Assembly: GCA_010672585.1 (NCBI GenBank)
Contig: JAAHGF010000013.1
Coordinates: forward strand, 124,428-188,427
DNA from: Okeania sp. SIO1I7
Lineage (GTDB): Bacteria; Cyanobacteriota; Cyanobacteriia; Cyanobacteriales; Microcoleaceae
DNA length: 64,000 nucleotides
Reading direction: 5' to 3'
Shown here: positions 36,464 through 46,649 of the stretch, piece after piece
How positions within the stretch are numbered: position 1 is the stretch's first letter
Layout: each line of letters starts with the position of its first letter
Notes under the pieces: generated by a model
Told to the model about the DNA's origin: nothing
The model's input: only the letters and a program-made list of their open reading frames with translations
The model's database searches: none
Made by a program: the position numbers and the translations under genes

Positions 36464-38560
36464 ATGTCAAACTTTTTGATTTCATTCATTGCCCATAACG
36501 GTAAATATGTTTGTGCTGAAGGGGGGGGAGGTGGCTCTCTTATTGCCAACCGAGATGAAATCGGTCCTTGGGAAACATTCAGACTCATCCATTTGAGTAA
36601 TCAATTAGATAGCCGCGACACTGCCTTAGTTGCTTTGCAAACTCATAACGGTCACTACGTCCGCGCTGAGGATGGCGGTGGTGGTCTTGTTGTTGCTAAC
36701 GGAAGTGCGATCGGTTCTTGGGAAACATTTAAACTCACTGAGGTAGGACATAACGATGGCGTATCGCATTTTGAACTCGTCTTGCTGGCCCGCGAAGGTG
36801 GCCATGTATACCCTGATGATAGCAGTGGAGGTCATCTTGTTACCAGCCAAAGAAGTGGTTATCGTCACATAGATGTATTTACGGGCATCATCAAAGACAG
36901 TCTCCCCGGTCTCAATTTTCTGGACAGTCTCTTCCTGAAGAGGATACAAGACAAACATAAACAAGCCAAAAGAGCGGGTTCTTTGGGGAGTAAACTTGAT
37001 GAACTTCTGGCTTTCAAAGCAGAGATGGTTGAGAAAATCGACGATACCGTCATGTTTATCGAGCAAAATTGTTTTGATCGCCGTTTAGAGAATTCAATTC
37101 TATTTTTGGCGGGGTATGGCGGTGATGAGAACTCGCGAGAGGAAATTGGTTTCAATGGGAGTGATTCGCGGTTCGGTCATTACTTAGCTCGACGGTTGCA
37201 AAGTGATGAAAATTTGACTCTCAAGCAGGCTGAAGCTGCACTGCAGATGATGCAGAAATACAGCCAGAGCCAGCTTGAACCGAATGGATATTCGCTGCCG
37301 ACGGCATGGGAGGATATCTCGCATCAGTATCGCGAAAGGACGATCGAGGGCGATCCTTCTCCAACGCGTATGGTTCTCCAAAGGGACGAAGAGCATGGCA
37401 TGTATATCGGCCTTGTTTATACTGGTGACACCGAACTCAGGGAACACTTATCAGAATGCGCTGGGGATGAGGATAACAGGTGGGGCGACCCGTCAGGCAA
37501 TTGGGACTACTGCTATTCCCTCCGGACGACAGAAGCATTGCTGGCAACAGCAGCGGCATGGATAGAAAGGGGCTTCGACTGGTATGTCGATCCTGATATT
37601 GAGGCAGCCTACTATTTGTGGCAGGAGGAGCAAAAGGCAGGGATTGGCTCGGGGCGAATTTCTACATCGTTCTCTCGCTCTGCAACTTCCTCCGAATCAT
37701 CATCTAACGATACCGTAGACCCGACGAGCGACGTTCCCCTGGAGGTGGCGAGGAATGTATTGCGACCAGGAGACTATTCAGGCGTTTGGCATGGTCATGC
37801 GGTTAAATTTTCGCTCCAACAAATATTTCCTACTGGAGAATTTAATGGCGTTGGTGAGTTTGTAGGAGGGCCGCATACTGGAATTAAATTTGGGTTTACG
37901 GGTAAAGTGAATTTGGATGGTAGCTTAACCATCTCAAGAGATGTGGGAATCGGGTCTCAAGTTGCCAGCGATGCAAATTTTGAGATTGACGGCGACAGCA
38001 TTGTTTGGCAAGGCTTGACAAAAGGAGTAGGTATCGGGGATGGGGGATTGCCTTTTGAATTTCGGGTTCACTCAATCGACTCGGAGCGAATAGATCATGC
38101 CCTGTCTAAGTTCAAAGGAGACGATCTGCCGGTGGAGAAAGTGAGAATGCCATTACTCTACCAAGTAGAAAATCAATGGGGTGGCAATAATGCACCTTGG
38201 CATAATGGGGGTACATGGGTTATGGGTTGTCGCCCTAATCAGAACATTGTTGCCATAAATATTAAGTCTGACGATGGAGGCAAAACTTTTCATGGCAATA
38301 TGACTTATGCTAATGAAGGTCCGATTGGTTTTCGAGCTACTTTGTCTGACGGTAATAATTATGCTGTTGAAAATCAATGGGGTGGCGATGATGCACCTTG
38401 GCATAATGGTGGCCAATGGATTATCGGTGGTCGTTCTACGCAAAATGTGGTCGAATTAAAAGTAAAATCTGATGATGGTGGCAATACCCTAAATGGAACT
38501 ATGACTTATCAGGGTGAAGGTCCAATTGGTTTCAAAGGGACTACGATCGAATACCGCTAA
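36464..38560 (+). CDS. Multidomain lectin: fascin-like, repeat domain, beta domain, OAA-type lectin
   Basis: A 698-residue protein. Residues about 1-145 are three fascin/beta-trefoil-like units (IAHNGKYVCAEGGGGG, LQTHNGHYVRAEDGGGG, LAREGGHVYPDDSSGG). Residues about 180-410 are the domain duplicated in the preceding gene. Residues about 430-550 form a beta-rich domain of unknown family (GDYSGVWHGHAVKF to LPFEFRVHSID). Residues 564-698 are two repeats of the Oscillatoria agardhii agglutinin (OAA) family. Each repeat has VENQWGG, APWHNGG, GxRxxQN and EGPIGF, so the Trp, Arg and Glu contacts for high-mannose glycans are kept. No signal peptide is seen. Known OAA lectins bind branched mannose cores and are usually free-standing. 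Confidence 0.9.
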   Translation: MSNFLISFIAHNGKYVCAEGGGGGSLIANRDEIGPWETFRLIHLSNQLDSRDTALVALQTHNGHYVRAEDGGGGLVVANGSAIGSWETFKLTEVGHNDGVSHFELVLLAREGGHVYPDDSSGGHLVTSQRSGYRHIDVFTGIIKDSLPGLNFLDSLFLKRIQDKHKQAKRAGSLGSKLDELLAFKAEMVEKIDDTVMFIEQNCFDRRLENSILFLAGYGGDENSREEIGFNGSDSRFGHYLARRLQSDENLTLKQAEAALQMMQKYSQSQLEPNGYSLPTAWEDISHQYRERTIEGDPSPTRMVLQRDEEHGMYIGLVYTGDTELREHLSECAGDEDNRWGDPSGNWDYCYSLRTTEALLATAAAWIERGFDWYVDPDIEAAYYLWQEEQKAGIGSGRISTSFSRSATSSESSSNDTVDPTSDVPLEVARNVLRPGDYSGVWHGHAVKFSLQQIFPTGEFNGVGEFVGGPHTGIKFGFTGKVNLDGSLTISRDVGIGSQVASDANFEIDGDSIVWQGLTKGVGIGDGGLPFEFRVHSIDSERIDHALSKFKGDDLPVEKVRMPLLYQVENQWGGNNAPWHNGGTWVMGCRPNQNIVAINIKSDDGGKTFHGNMTYANEGPIGFRATLSDGNNYAVENQWGGDDAPWHNGGQWIIGGRSTQNVVELKVKSDDGGNTLNGTMTYQGEGPIGFKGTTIEYR

Positions 38561-38666
38561 GTTATCCTGCGATCGCTGACGGCAAAAAGTGTTTTTGAAG
38601 TGCTTGTCACCCCGTGAGCTTCTTCCCTCTTCCTTCTTCCCTTTTCCCTCTTCCTTCTTCAAATAT

Positions 38667-38963
38667 CTATTTATTCAGAACATTACAAATTAAATTACCT
38701 GCACCATTACGTTGAAATTTAACAATCTTACCATTTTTTTGTATTTTCTCTTCAGTGCGACAATTATAAATTTCCAATGGTTTTCTCCTACCATTAATAC
38801 TAACTTCTGCTCGATATTCCCAATAGTTTTTAGCGCTGCGTTTAATACTAAGAATACAAATATTATTGCCGTTATAGTTACGACAAAAAGATGCTGCTGC
38901 GGGGGGTGCAACAGCAAAAAAGAATATGAATAAAAAAATTGACAAAATAATGTATTTCGGCAT
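38667..38963 (-). CDS. Small secreted Cys-rich protein
   Basis: A 98-residue protein with a clear signal peptide (about 1-24, IILSIFLFIFFFAVAPPAAAS, cleavage after AAA-S). The mature part has four Cys residues (FCR, ICI, NCR, ICN), spaced to form two disulfides, and is basic (SIKRSAKNYWEYRAEVSING). It is of the small periplasmic type common in cyanobacteria; no function is known. It faces the lectin gene tail to tail with a 106-bp gap. Confidence 0.75.
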   Translation of the reverse strand: MPKYIILSIFLFIFFFAVAPPAAASFCRNYNGNNICILSIKRSAKNYWEYRAEVSINGRRKPLEIYNCRTEEKIQKNGKIVKFQRNGAGNLICNVLNK

Positions 38964-39419
38964 TAAAGATGCTATTTATTTTCTGAACTGTTATTTTCTG
39001 AACTGGCGATCGCTCTTAGAGGATATCTGAAAAGTTTTTTGATACTGAATTTTGCCCCCCGAGCAAGCCAACAAAGTTAATCCCCCTCCCGTCCCCCTTA
39101 GAAATCCCCCTCCCGTCCCCCGAAGATCGGGGGAAGCCAGAGGATGCTTCGCTTTTGAACGATGGGAAGCCAGATGTTGCTTCGCTTTTTGTTAAATGGG
39201 GGATGCGCGGGGGCTTGGATGTAGTAAATGGGACTTCTCAGACAACCTCTTAACCATCTACAAATAAAAACTTTTTTATCGCTAATTATCCGGATATGAT
39301 ATTAATATCATGTCTCATTAAATAACTGTAATAAACAATCTTTACCCAACCTGGTAGGAACGTTGCATACAACGTCCCTATATTGCAGTTAATTCATGTT
39401 ATTTGATATGAAGAATTAA
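38964..39419. other. Intergenic, C-rich palindromes
   Basis: No gene. It contains CCCCCTCCCGTCCCCC repeats and a hairpin (CCCCCGA/TCGGGGG, 39117-39133). GGGAAGCCAGA and ATGCTTCGCTTTT direct repeats and a GTAGGAACGTTGCATACAACG member of the dispersed palindrome family (about 39353-39379) are also present. Confidence 0.6.
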
Positions 39420-39839
39420 CTAAAGTCCGAAGCTCAATTTATTAATATCATAAACTCTGACTTCTGCCTCTTCAGCTAAAAGTTCTGGTATTTCTTCAAT
39501 TAAAGGTGTAATGTAAGGTTGCTTAAGATGGGAATTAAGAGCTTCTCGGTCTACCCATTCTTCAAAATACAAAAAGGTATTAGGATGATCAAACTTTTCG
39601 TATAGATTGTAGCTAACATTTCCAGGTTCTTTGCGAGTTTTTTCAAATCCTGGTTTGGCTAATTCTAAAAATCTTTCTCGTTTTTCTGGCTTAATTTTAT
39701 ATTTTCCTGCCAAGACTAATGTAATTTCTTTATCTTTAGGATTTTCGGATAAACCGGTTTGATAAAAACCTAGAGTGAGAAAAACAAAGATTATGGATAA
39801 AGCAAATGTGATGATTAATCTCAGATGACTTTTTTTCAT
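39420..39839 (-). CDS. Exported antibiotic biosynthesis monooxygenase (ABM) domain protein
   Basis: A 139-residue protein. Residues about 1-30 form a signal peptide or signal anchor (LIITFALSIIFVFLTLGFYQ). Residues about 40-135 are an ABM/YgiN-type dimeric ferredoxin-like domain (VLAGKYKIKPEKRERFLELA, EPGNVSYNLYEKFDHPNTF, YFEEWVDREALNSHL). Members act on quinones or degrade heme, or only bind hydrophobic ligands; no specific substrate can be given. It is striking that the next gene on the same strand encodes a protein with two ABM domains, which suggests a shared function outside the cytoplasm. Confidence 0.85.
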   Translation of the reverse strand: MKKSHLRLIITFALSIIFVFLTLGFYQTGLSENPKDKEITLVLAGKYKIKPEKRERFLELAKPGFEKTRKEPGNVSYNLYEKFDHPNTFLYFEEWVDREALNSHLKQPYITPLIEEIPELLAEEAEVRVYDINKLSFGL

Positions 39840-40213
39840 ATATCGGTCCTAAAATATAGTGTAAAAAATCGGCCATAGAATATTCTGATAGTAGCAAACA
39901 AATAGTGATTATAGTTGGGAGTGGAGGAGTAGAAGAGTAGGGGAGATTAAATATTGAACAGGACTTACCCACGCAGATCAAATCATACCTCTATTCCTAT
40001 TAATGTAAAAATTCCGTAGGAAATGTTTACCTATTAACTAGCTATCAGCTTGAGCGCATTTAGCTGGAGCGCTAAAAATTCAAGGGTTTTAGTCCCCCAC
40101 TATATTTGAAAAGTTTAGTTGTGCGCCTTTCATGGGGGTTTTAGTCTCCCATTATACAACTTGAGAAGCTGATTGCTGATAGCTGATTGCTGAGTGCTAC
40201 TTCAATCATAGTT
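39840..40213. other. Intergenic, repeat remnants
   Basis: A left end of the CAGGACTTACGCA MITE family (about 39958-39972) without a partner, and TAGTCTCCCA and GCTGATTGCTGA repeats. No gene is seen. Confidence 0.5.
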
Positions 40214-42991
40214 TTATACTATGGGAAAAGGTGCATTTGCAAAAGTCATATTGAGACGGAATACCACATCATTAAAATCATTATCTGCTAAACCAATTGC
40301 CCCATCTTCAACGCCAAAATAATTAGTTCCTAAAGAAATGATTCGAGTAGAACTATCTGGGTTAGCTTCTGCATAAGCAAAATTAGTAACATCTCCATCA
40401 GCACCAAATGTTGTGACAAAAGGAGCATACAATTGACCGCTATTTAAAATCAAGTCATCTAAACTGCTCACTTGTCCAGGTATTAAACCAATAGTATTAA
40501 ACTCCAATGTATTTCCTTGAGACAGGGCAATATTGGTATAGTTAGGGTCCCCAGGATTAACCAGAGTATTCGTCACAGGATCGAAAACAGCTCCTTGTGG
40601 ATTAACAACAGGATAAAATCCAATTTGATGAATTAAATCTGAGTCTTTGACTAACTCAATATCAGTTGCAATTTGGCGATCGACAATTGTTGAAGTATCA
40701 AGAAGATTAAAACCTAGAGGTTGGAGTTGACTAATAGTATCTTGGAAGTTTTGTACAGGACCATTTAACTCAATACTTCCTCCCAAACCGTTACCAAATT
40801 GGAAAGATATCTCTTCCCCTGGCACAATAGACTGGGAAAAAAATTGTGGATCTTGGAAAGAGAAATTAACTACAGGATTAACATCTTGAATTGACCCTCC
40901 AAATACTTGATAAATAGCATAGTTTTGAGTGGTTTGAACCGGAATATTTCTAGAGGGGTTAGACAGTCCAAAACCATTATCAATGGTTGTATTAAATAAA
41001 ATCAGCGATCGCTGTTTCACCGCTTCCAAATATCCTGGAGTACCTGGCAACAAACCATTCACACTATTATTACTATCATCAACCTGAAAAATACCATATT
41101 CTATAGGTTGGTTACTTGAGTTTTCCGCTGTAAATAGTAGATTAATACCAATACCTGGGGTGAAAGCTTGATTATTCATAGCCACAATTCCCTGATTAGC
41201 TGTTAAGGAAACAGATAATTCTGGCGTATCTTGAAGCAAATCTTCCAGCAACTCCAACCCTTCCTTTTGTCCTTGATAAATACCATCAAGAGGAGAACCA
41301 GGAGTATGAACTGAATAGACATTAACATCCGCATCTACTATCCCATTACCCTCTAACAAAGGCGCAAAACCTTCAAAGAAACTTCTTGTATATGTAGTTT
41401 CCAAGTGTCTAGTTAAAGCCGCCCCATCATCATACTTTTCATAGAATAGATATTGATTAGGTTGTTGTGGGTCTTCATATACTTCAAAAGCAATATTGCC
41501 ATTACCGCGTTCATTCGTTATTGTTTGTTGGGTTAATTCACTGGTTAGCTGTTGTATCTGTTCTCTTGTTCCTTCCCTTGCTTGAAATTTTCCAATTAAA
41601 ACTTTTTGGTCGTTAGCTAAAGTATCTGTATCAATAGTTTCAATGGTTGGATTAACAGGTATTCCTACTAAAGCATTTAGTTGGTTCAGAAATAGTTGAT
41701 AACTAGCAGATTCTTGATATTGATCTACATTCGAGTAATCTTGCCATTGCTCAATCAATAAATAATTTTGGGGATTAGTTGGATCTTGATAAAAATCAGT
41801 AAACAGATTACCCTGTTGTTGTTGAGTAGTTAAATTATAGCTATTAACTAAATCTACAATTTGTTGAGCATTTTCACCGGCTACAGGAACGCTGATTCTT
41901 TTAATTACTCCAGGGTCCAGGGGAGCATTAAAATTCACAGTTTGACTGGCAAAATTTGGAGCGGGAGGTGAATAGGGATTAGTAGGTGGTGGCACCGGAA
42001 TAGGTTGAGTATCTTCAGGAATTGCCGGGTTCCAATTTCCCCCTTCAGCTAAATAATTGCCAAAGTTCTGACTCAAAGAAACAAAGTAATTTGGAAATAG
42101 ATTAAAATAATCTATAAATCTTTGCTCAAGTCTATCCCCTTCCGGCGACCCAGGGTCTTTGTTATACAAAGATCCAAATCCTGCTGCTTCATTGGCAGTA
42201 TCAAAAAAAACGCCTATTCCAGGTTGAGTAAAAAATTCCTCAATTCCACCGGGAAATTCCTCTGTTCGCGACCAAATTGTCAGGAAAATCAAGGGTTCTC
42301 CTGTGGGACTGGTATTCCGATAACTGTGGGTAAAACCTGCTGGTAAGAAACCTGCCTGACCTGGAGTTAGGTGAACATAATGGTATTCCTCAATTAGAGG
42401 AACATTTTGACCAGGAATTTCACCTACTGCATAGGGTTCTGCTTGAGATAGAGGTAACCAGGCATCCATTTCCCCTTGCAACACAATAAACCACTCATCT
42501 TCTCCCCAATGAGTATGAGGAATTGGTCCTGCATTGTAGGGGGTTACAGTCAATGACAATGTGTAGGGGCGGTCCAGGGTAGATGTGGGTACAACATCTA
42601 AGGTTACTTCTGTTCCATCTACAGTTTCTGGGTTAATTGCGTCTAATGTTGCTTGATCGACACTGGTGATTAAGAATTGTTGAGCTTCTCCTGCCGGAAA
42701 TGAATCCCACTGATTCGACCCTGGGTTATTTTCTGCTTGGAGTCCTGGATAAACCGATAGGGGTCTTCCATTTGATTCCGCTGATCTGAGAACATCTTCT
42801 CTCATTACATCGGGATAGGAGAAGTTTGTAACAATTGGTAAACCGAGATTTTGTGGCCATTCAAATTCCTGTGCTTCATTATAGGCAGCATCTGAATTAT
42901 AGCGATCGCTCAGGGAAAATTCCGGCCAGAAAAAATCTGTGAATGTTGTGGAAGTAGGACCTAAGGATTGAGTTATATTAGATTCACTCAT
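40214..42991 (-). CDS. Cupin-ABM-ABM-DUF4114 surface or secreted protein
   Basis: A 925-residue protein. Residues about 145-245 are a cupin with metal ligands in HTHWGEDEWFIVLQGE and a late AGFLPAGFTHSYRN. A Pro-rich linker (about 330-350) follows. Residues about 365-450 and 465-570 are two antibiotic-biosynthesis-monooxygenase-like domains (NLFTDFYQDPTNPQNYLLIE and NIAFEVYEDPQQPNQYLFYE). Residues about 790-920 end in a DUF4114 domain (GVEDGAIGLADNDFNDVVFR), typical of exported cyanobacterial proteins. There is no classical signal peptide, so export may be type I. The start is supported by GGTAGAA upstream of the ATG. A catabolic or oxidative function on a small aromatic ligand is possible but unproven. 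Confidence 0.85.
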   Translation of the reverse strand: MSESNITQSLGPTSTTFTDFFWPEFSLSDRYNSDAAYNEAQEFEWPQNLGLPIVTNFSYPDVMREDVLRSAESNGRPLSVYPGLQAENNPGSNQWDSFPAGEAQQFLITSVDQATLDAINPETVDGTEVTLDVVPTSTLDRPYTLSLTVTPYNAGPIPHTHWGEDEWFIVLQGEMDAWLPLSQAEPYAVGEIPGQNVPLIEEYHYVHLTPGQAGFLPAGFTHSYRNTSPTGEPLIFLTIWSRTEEFPGGIEEFFTQPGIGVFFDTANEAAGFGSLYNKDPGSPEGDRLEQRFIDYFNLFPNYFVSLSQNFGNYLAEGGNWNPAIPEDTQPIPVPPPTNPYSPPAPNFASQTVNFNAPLDPGVIKRISVPVAGENAQQIVDLVNSYNLTTQQQQGNLFTDFYQDPTNPQNYLLIEQWQDYSNVDQYQESASYQLFLNQLNALVGIPVNPTIETIDTDTLANDQKVLIGKFQAREGTREQIQQLTSELTQQTITNERGNGNIAFEVYEDPQQPNQYLFYEKYDDGAALTRHLETTYTRSFFEGFAPLLEGNGIVDADVNVYSVHTPGSPLDGIYQGQKEGLELLEDLLQDTPELSVSLTANQGIVAMNNQAFTPGIGINLLFTAENSSNQPIEYGIFQVDDSNNSVNGLLPGTPGYLEAVKQRSLILFNTTIDNGFGLSNPSRNIPVQTTQNYAIYQVFGGSIQDVNPVVNFSFQDPQFFSQSIVPGEEISFQFGNGLGGSIELNGPVQNFQDTISQLQPLGFNLLDTSTIVDRQIATDIELVKDSDLIHQIGFYPVVNPQGAVFDPVTNTLVNPGDPNYTNIALSQGNTLEFNTIGLIPGQVSSLDDLILNSGQLYAPFVTTFGADGDVTNFAYAEANPDSSTRIISLGTNYFGVEDGAIGLADNDFNDVVFRLNMTFANAPFPIV

Positions 42992-43725
42992 GAGTTTTCT
43001 ACCTTAAATACAGCAATCAATACTTCATATAGCGCTAGGCAATAGGAAACAGGGAATAGCAAATTGTAAAAGGGTTCTAGGATTGAAAATTTCCTAACCA
43101 ATTCTTGTAGTGCTATAGATAATATTTATTTATAGCATCAATTAACATAATATTCAAGTTTTTTTGATGTATTTAAGAATAGGTAAATTTACAGAAATTT
43201 TTCTTTCTCTCCTAGATAACTAAAGCCTTATCCTGTTGCTGAGGTACAGTTATACTGTTTAACGGAAGTCAAAACTCATGTATCCAAAAGTTAAAAGTAA
43301 TATTTTATAGACTCAAAACTTTGACTTGACAGTAATATCATGTCCGGTAGCATCGGTCTTGTATAGTAAATAGGCAACAGGCAACAGCTCCGGAAGGCAA
43401 CAGGCAAGAAAAAAACTTAAATTTCCTGTAGAGATACACGCTAACTTTTACACAAACGCGCCCCAACGGACATGATATAATTTCAGGAATTTATTTAACA
43501 TTTCAGTAGTAAGATAATTAGTGTAGCCTAAGTTGATGAAATTGGGATTATTTTTATTCTTTTCTTTCCTGTTTCCCGAATTATTACTGTAGGGACGTTT
43601 CATGCAACGTCCCTACTCCCTCAACCAAAAAAATTTTTACCTCAAACTTCTTGGGAATTGCCATATTAAATTAAACTAATAAACACATTTTTTTCGGCTG
43701 ATAGCTAATAGCTAATAGCTGATCG
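42992..43725. other. Intergenic, dispersed palindromes
   Basis: No gene. It contains a near-perfect 28-bp palindrome of the GTAGGGACGTT type (43589-43616), GGCAACAGG repeats and a GATAGCTAATAGCTAATAG run before the stop codon of the next gene. Related palindromes lie near 39353 and at 63048-63075. Confidence 0.6.
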
Positions 43726-45873
43726 CTAATTAATCACGACAAAATCATCAGCATTAATTAAAGTAGGTGAAACCATTGATAAAGAAGCCAATAATTCTCC
43801 TGTTGCAGCAACTTGAATTAATGTATTATTTTGACTTGCTACAGAAGTTAAATCTTCACTTGTACCTGGCAAAATATTTAGGCTCTCAAAAGTTAATCCA
43901 CCTGATAGAGCCAATAAATCAAAACCATCTTCAAAGAAAATTAAATCCACACCAGCACCTGAAGTTAACAGATAATTGTCATTACCACTAAGCCCTGCTA
44001 AAGTATCGTTACCCAGTCCCCCATCTAGAAAATCATTACCATAACTACCTACTAAAACATCGTCCCCATCACCACCAAGTAAATTATTATTAGTCGCTAA
44101 TACTTGTCCCCTAATTTCACCATCTGGAAAAGCATTAGTATGAACTTGAATATATAAACCATTTCTTAGTAATTCTTCAGTGCTGGTTGAAACAAATTTT
44201 GTACTCATGGGATTACTTTGCTCTGACAAAGAAGCATCTGTGTCATCCCATATTCCTGTCAGAATTTCCTGTTCATAATCAACGATTAAATCTGCGTCAT
44301 CCTCGCTCGGAAGACCAAAAATATTCAAACGATGAGGCCCAGAAGCACCAATATCACCTTGATGAAGATGTATTTTTGTTACATCTTGAGCTTCAGTGCG
44401 CTGTGCTGGATCTGCCAATAAATTCACACCTTCAAGATCGATCGAATAACCCACTGCTGTTTGAGTCTCATTCAGGGTAAGGAACGCCTCTCCAGTAGCA
44501 AGGGAAGGAACACCATTTTGACTTCCATCCAATTGAGCTTGAAAAGAACGAATGCCATCATTTGGACTAAGTTGACCCTGCAGTTCTCCATTTGGATTAT
44601 TAACAGTATGAATATTAATACGGTAATCACCTGCTAAATAGGCAGGAATTTCAGCATTTGTTAAAACTAACGAGCCACTAAAGCTTCCAGAACCATCACC
44701 ATTATCAACAACTGTGAGATTACGGACAATAGAATCTGTTAACTCCGAGCGTCCCCAGTCTAAACGGATGGCACTGGGAAGGTTTCCATCTCGATCAACT
44801 TCTCCCAGTGTGAGTAGAGGACTACTTAAATTACTAAATGTTCCTTCAATATCTAACTGATTAGCTGATGTGGTAAAACCAACAAATGTCAAAGCTCCAG
44901 TTGCCGTCGTTTCTGTAACTCCTGTGGGGGGTGTGAGGGATATAGTTTTCTCCTCTGCATAATCATCTAAACTCCCCGCAAAAAGAATGTCTTCTCCTAA
45001 ACCACCATATAAATTGTCATTGCCCACTCCTCCAACCAGGGTATCATTACCAGCATTTCCACTTACTATATCGTTGCCTGGATCGCCAGAAAGGATGTCA
45101 TTACCATCAAAGCCAAATACAGCATCATCATCAGGACCGCCATAGGCAATATCACTTCCTTCATTGCCATAGATTACATCATTACCAGCATTTCCTGAAA
45201 GTAGGTCGGTGTTTCCCAAACCTTCAAGAGTATCATCTCCATCTAAGGCTAATATGTCATCTGGATTTTCTGTCCCGATTAAATAATCATTCCCAAAAGT
45301 GCCAAACTGGTCTAAGTAAATACTATGTAAAATCCCAGTATATTCCTTGAGAGCTTGAGGAGAAAAAGCCGATCTAGGCACAAAATTTCCAATCTTAGTT
45401 TCTAAGTCCCATGTTCCACCTTTAGCCGCGTTACCGATGGGATATTGAGAAGCTGCAATATGGGCATCAGTTAATTGTTGGAGGAGTGAGAGAAATTGAC
45501 TAGATGGATCTGCTGCAACATCACAAGCATAGAGAAGAATCTCACTTACTCCCCATTTTTTGAGGGATTGACGATAACTCAATATATTGTCTTGATTTAT
45601 CGGAGTTTTCCCTAAAAATAAGGTTCCAGGATTACCATGACAAACTATATGAAGACTGTGGGTTGGACAATCGGATATTGCTTGAGTAATTTGCTCAATA
45701 CCATCAATATCTGGATCTACCAGAATTACTGTTGCTTGCTGGTTTACTCCCTTGAGCAAGTGGTCATAATCTTTAACCCCGCGGTCTATGGCAATCACTG
45801 TTTTCGGGAGGCGATCGCTTGACCATTGATTTTCTAGGTATAAATAATGATTGTTATGTTTAAGGTTAGTCAT
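43726..45873 (-). CDS. DUF4347-RTX-CHRD-CHRD-RTX surface protein
   Basis: A 715-residue protein. Residues about 25-175 are DUF4347 (LHIVCHGNPGTLFLG, ILLYACDVA), a domain at the start of many large cyanobacterial exoproteins. Residues about 185-295 are RTX calcium-binding nonapeptides (GNDVIYGNEGSDIAYGG). Residues about 305-430 and 435-590 are two CHRD-like domains (AGDYRINIHTVNNPNGELQG; YIQVHTNAFPDGEIRGQ). Residues about 595-640 are a second RTX block, followed by a tail like that of the RTX-DUF192 protein at 12146. The ATG at 45873 with TTGAGAAA upstream is preferred over a GTG at 45900. It is expected to be exported and cell-surface or matrix associated, with calcium-dependent folding. Confidence 0.9.
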   Translation of the reverse strand: MTNLKHNNHYLYLENQWSSDRLPKTVIAIDRGVKDYDHLLKGVNQQATVILVDPDIDGIEQITQAISDCPTHSLHIVCHGNPGTLFLGKTPINQDNILSYRQSLKKWGVSEILLYACDVAADPSSQFLSLLQQLTDAHIAASQYPIGNAAKGGTWDLETKIGNFVPRSAFSPQALKEYTGILHSIYLDQFGTFGNDYLIGTENPDDILALDGDDTLEGLGNTDLLSGNAGNDVIYGNEGSDIAYGGPDDDAVFGFDGNDILSGDPGNDIVSGNAGNDTLVGGVGNDNLYGGLGEDILFAGSLDDYAEEKTISLTPPTGVTETTATGALTFVGFTTSANQLDIEGTFSNLSSPLLTLGEVDRDGNLPSAIRLDWGRSELTDSIVRNLTVVDNGDGSGSFSGSLVLTNAEIPAYLAGDYRINIHTVNNPNGELQGQLSPNDGIRSFQAQLDGSQNGVPSLATGEAFLTLNETQTAVGYSIDLEGVNLLADPAQRTEAQDVTKIHLHQGDIGASGPHRLNIFGLPSEDDADLIVDYEQEILTGIWDDTDASLSEQSNPMSTKFVSTSTEELLRNGLYIQVHTNAFPDGEIRGQVLATNNNLLGGDGDDVLVGSYGNDFLDGGLGNDTLAGLSGNDNYLLTSGAGVDLIFFEDGFDLLALSGGLTFESLNILPGTSEDLTSVASQNNTLIQVAATGELLASLSMVSPTLINADDFVVIN

Positions 45874-45962
45874 AATTTTCTCAATGCTTAAAAGCTTCAC
45901 ATACTTAATTAATTACACCGCCTCTAGAAGGATTCTATTGCAGTACCGTTACCAAAATTATT

Positions 45963-46053
45963 CAGGACTTACGCAAATTGATTTTTAAAGCACCATTTGT
46001 AGGGGCTAATACCATTCGCCCCAGCCATAAGTAGAGTCTCTGGGTAAGTCCTG
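45963..46053. mobile_element. MITE-like element, 5-bp-TSD family, copy 2
   Basis: A 91-bp element. It starts CAGGACTTACGCA and ends GTAAGTCCTG, with perfect flanking 5-bp repeats TTATT (45958-45962 and 46054-46058). The inside holds a GGGGC/GCCCC inverted repeat. It is non-coding. Confidence 0.8.
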
Positions 46054-46058
46054 TTATT

Positions 46059-46649
46059 ATTAATATTAACAAACTAAGTATATACAATTTTTATCACATA
46101 GGTTATAATTATCGCCTTTATGTAAAACATGATTACGGTTAATTCATTCTCATCAACTGAGAAAAGCTTAACAATGTTTAAATACTTGTAATTGAGTAAT
46201 CAGAAAAAACTACAAAAGTGATTTAGATCATTGTTAATTTAGACCCCTAAGTAACATTTTAGAATATTAAATCGGAAAATATTAGCCTGTTATAGTTAAA
46301 AAAATCATAAAATCAATTTAATTAATGAATTAATCTAAGTTAAGGTGATAATGTAGTTAATAGAAAAAATGTTTCGCACAAATATAATAGATTTGCCTCA
46401 CTCTGAACAGCAAATCAAATTGGTCAGGAGCGTGGACAATGATATTATTTAGTACCTTGAGCAAGTGGCCGTCATCTGCTCTGACAAAGGTCGATAGCTT
46501 ACTAAAAAAGTTAGATGTTAAACTGTGTAAGTAAAGCGATTATGTTAGGTAATGCTAACGCCATATTGCTCTATAACGCTGATACAAACACAGTCTTGAA
46601 ACAAATATCAAAAAACCATAGCAAGTTGGAAAAATTAAGCGGATAAACT
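46059..46649. other. Intergenic leader of the icfG-type cluster
   Basis: AT-rich region before the first gene of the cluster. It is the only cluster upstream region free of the MITEs and low-complexity runs seen elsewhere, so it may hold the main promoter, but no box is convincing. A 27-residue frame (46379-46462) is not supported. Confidence 0.45.
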
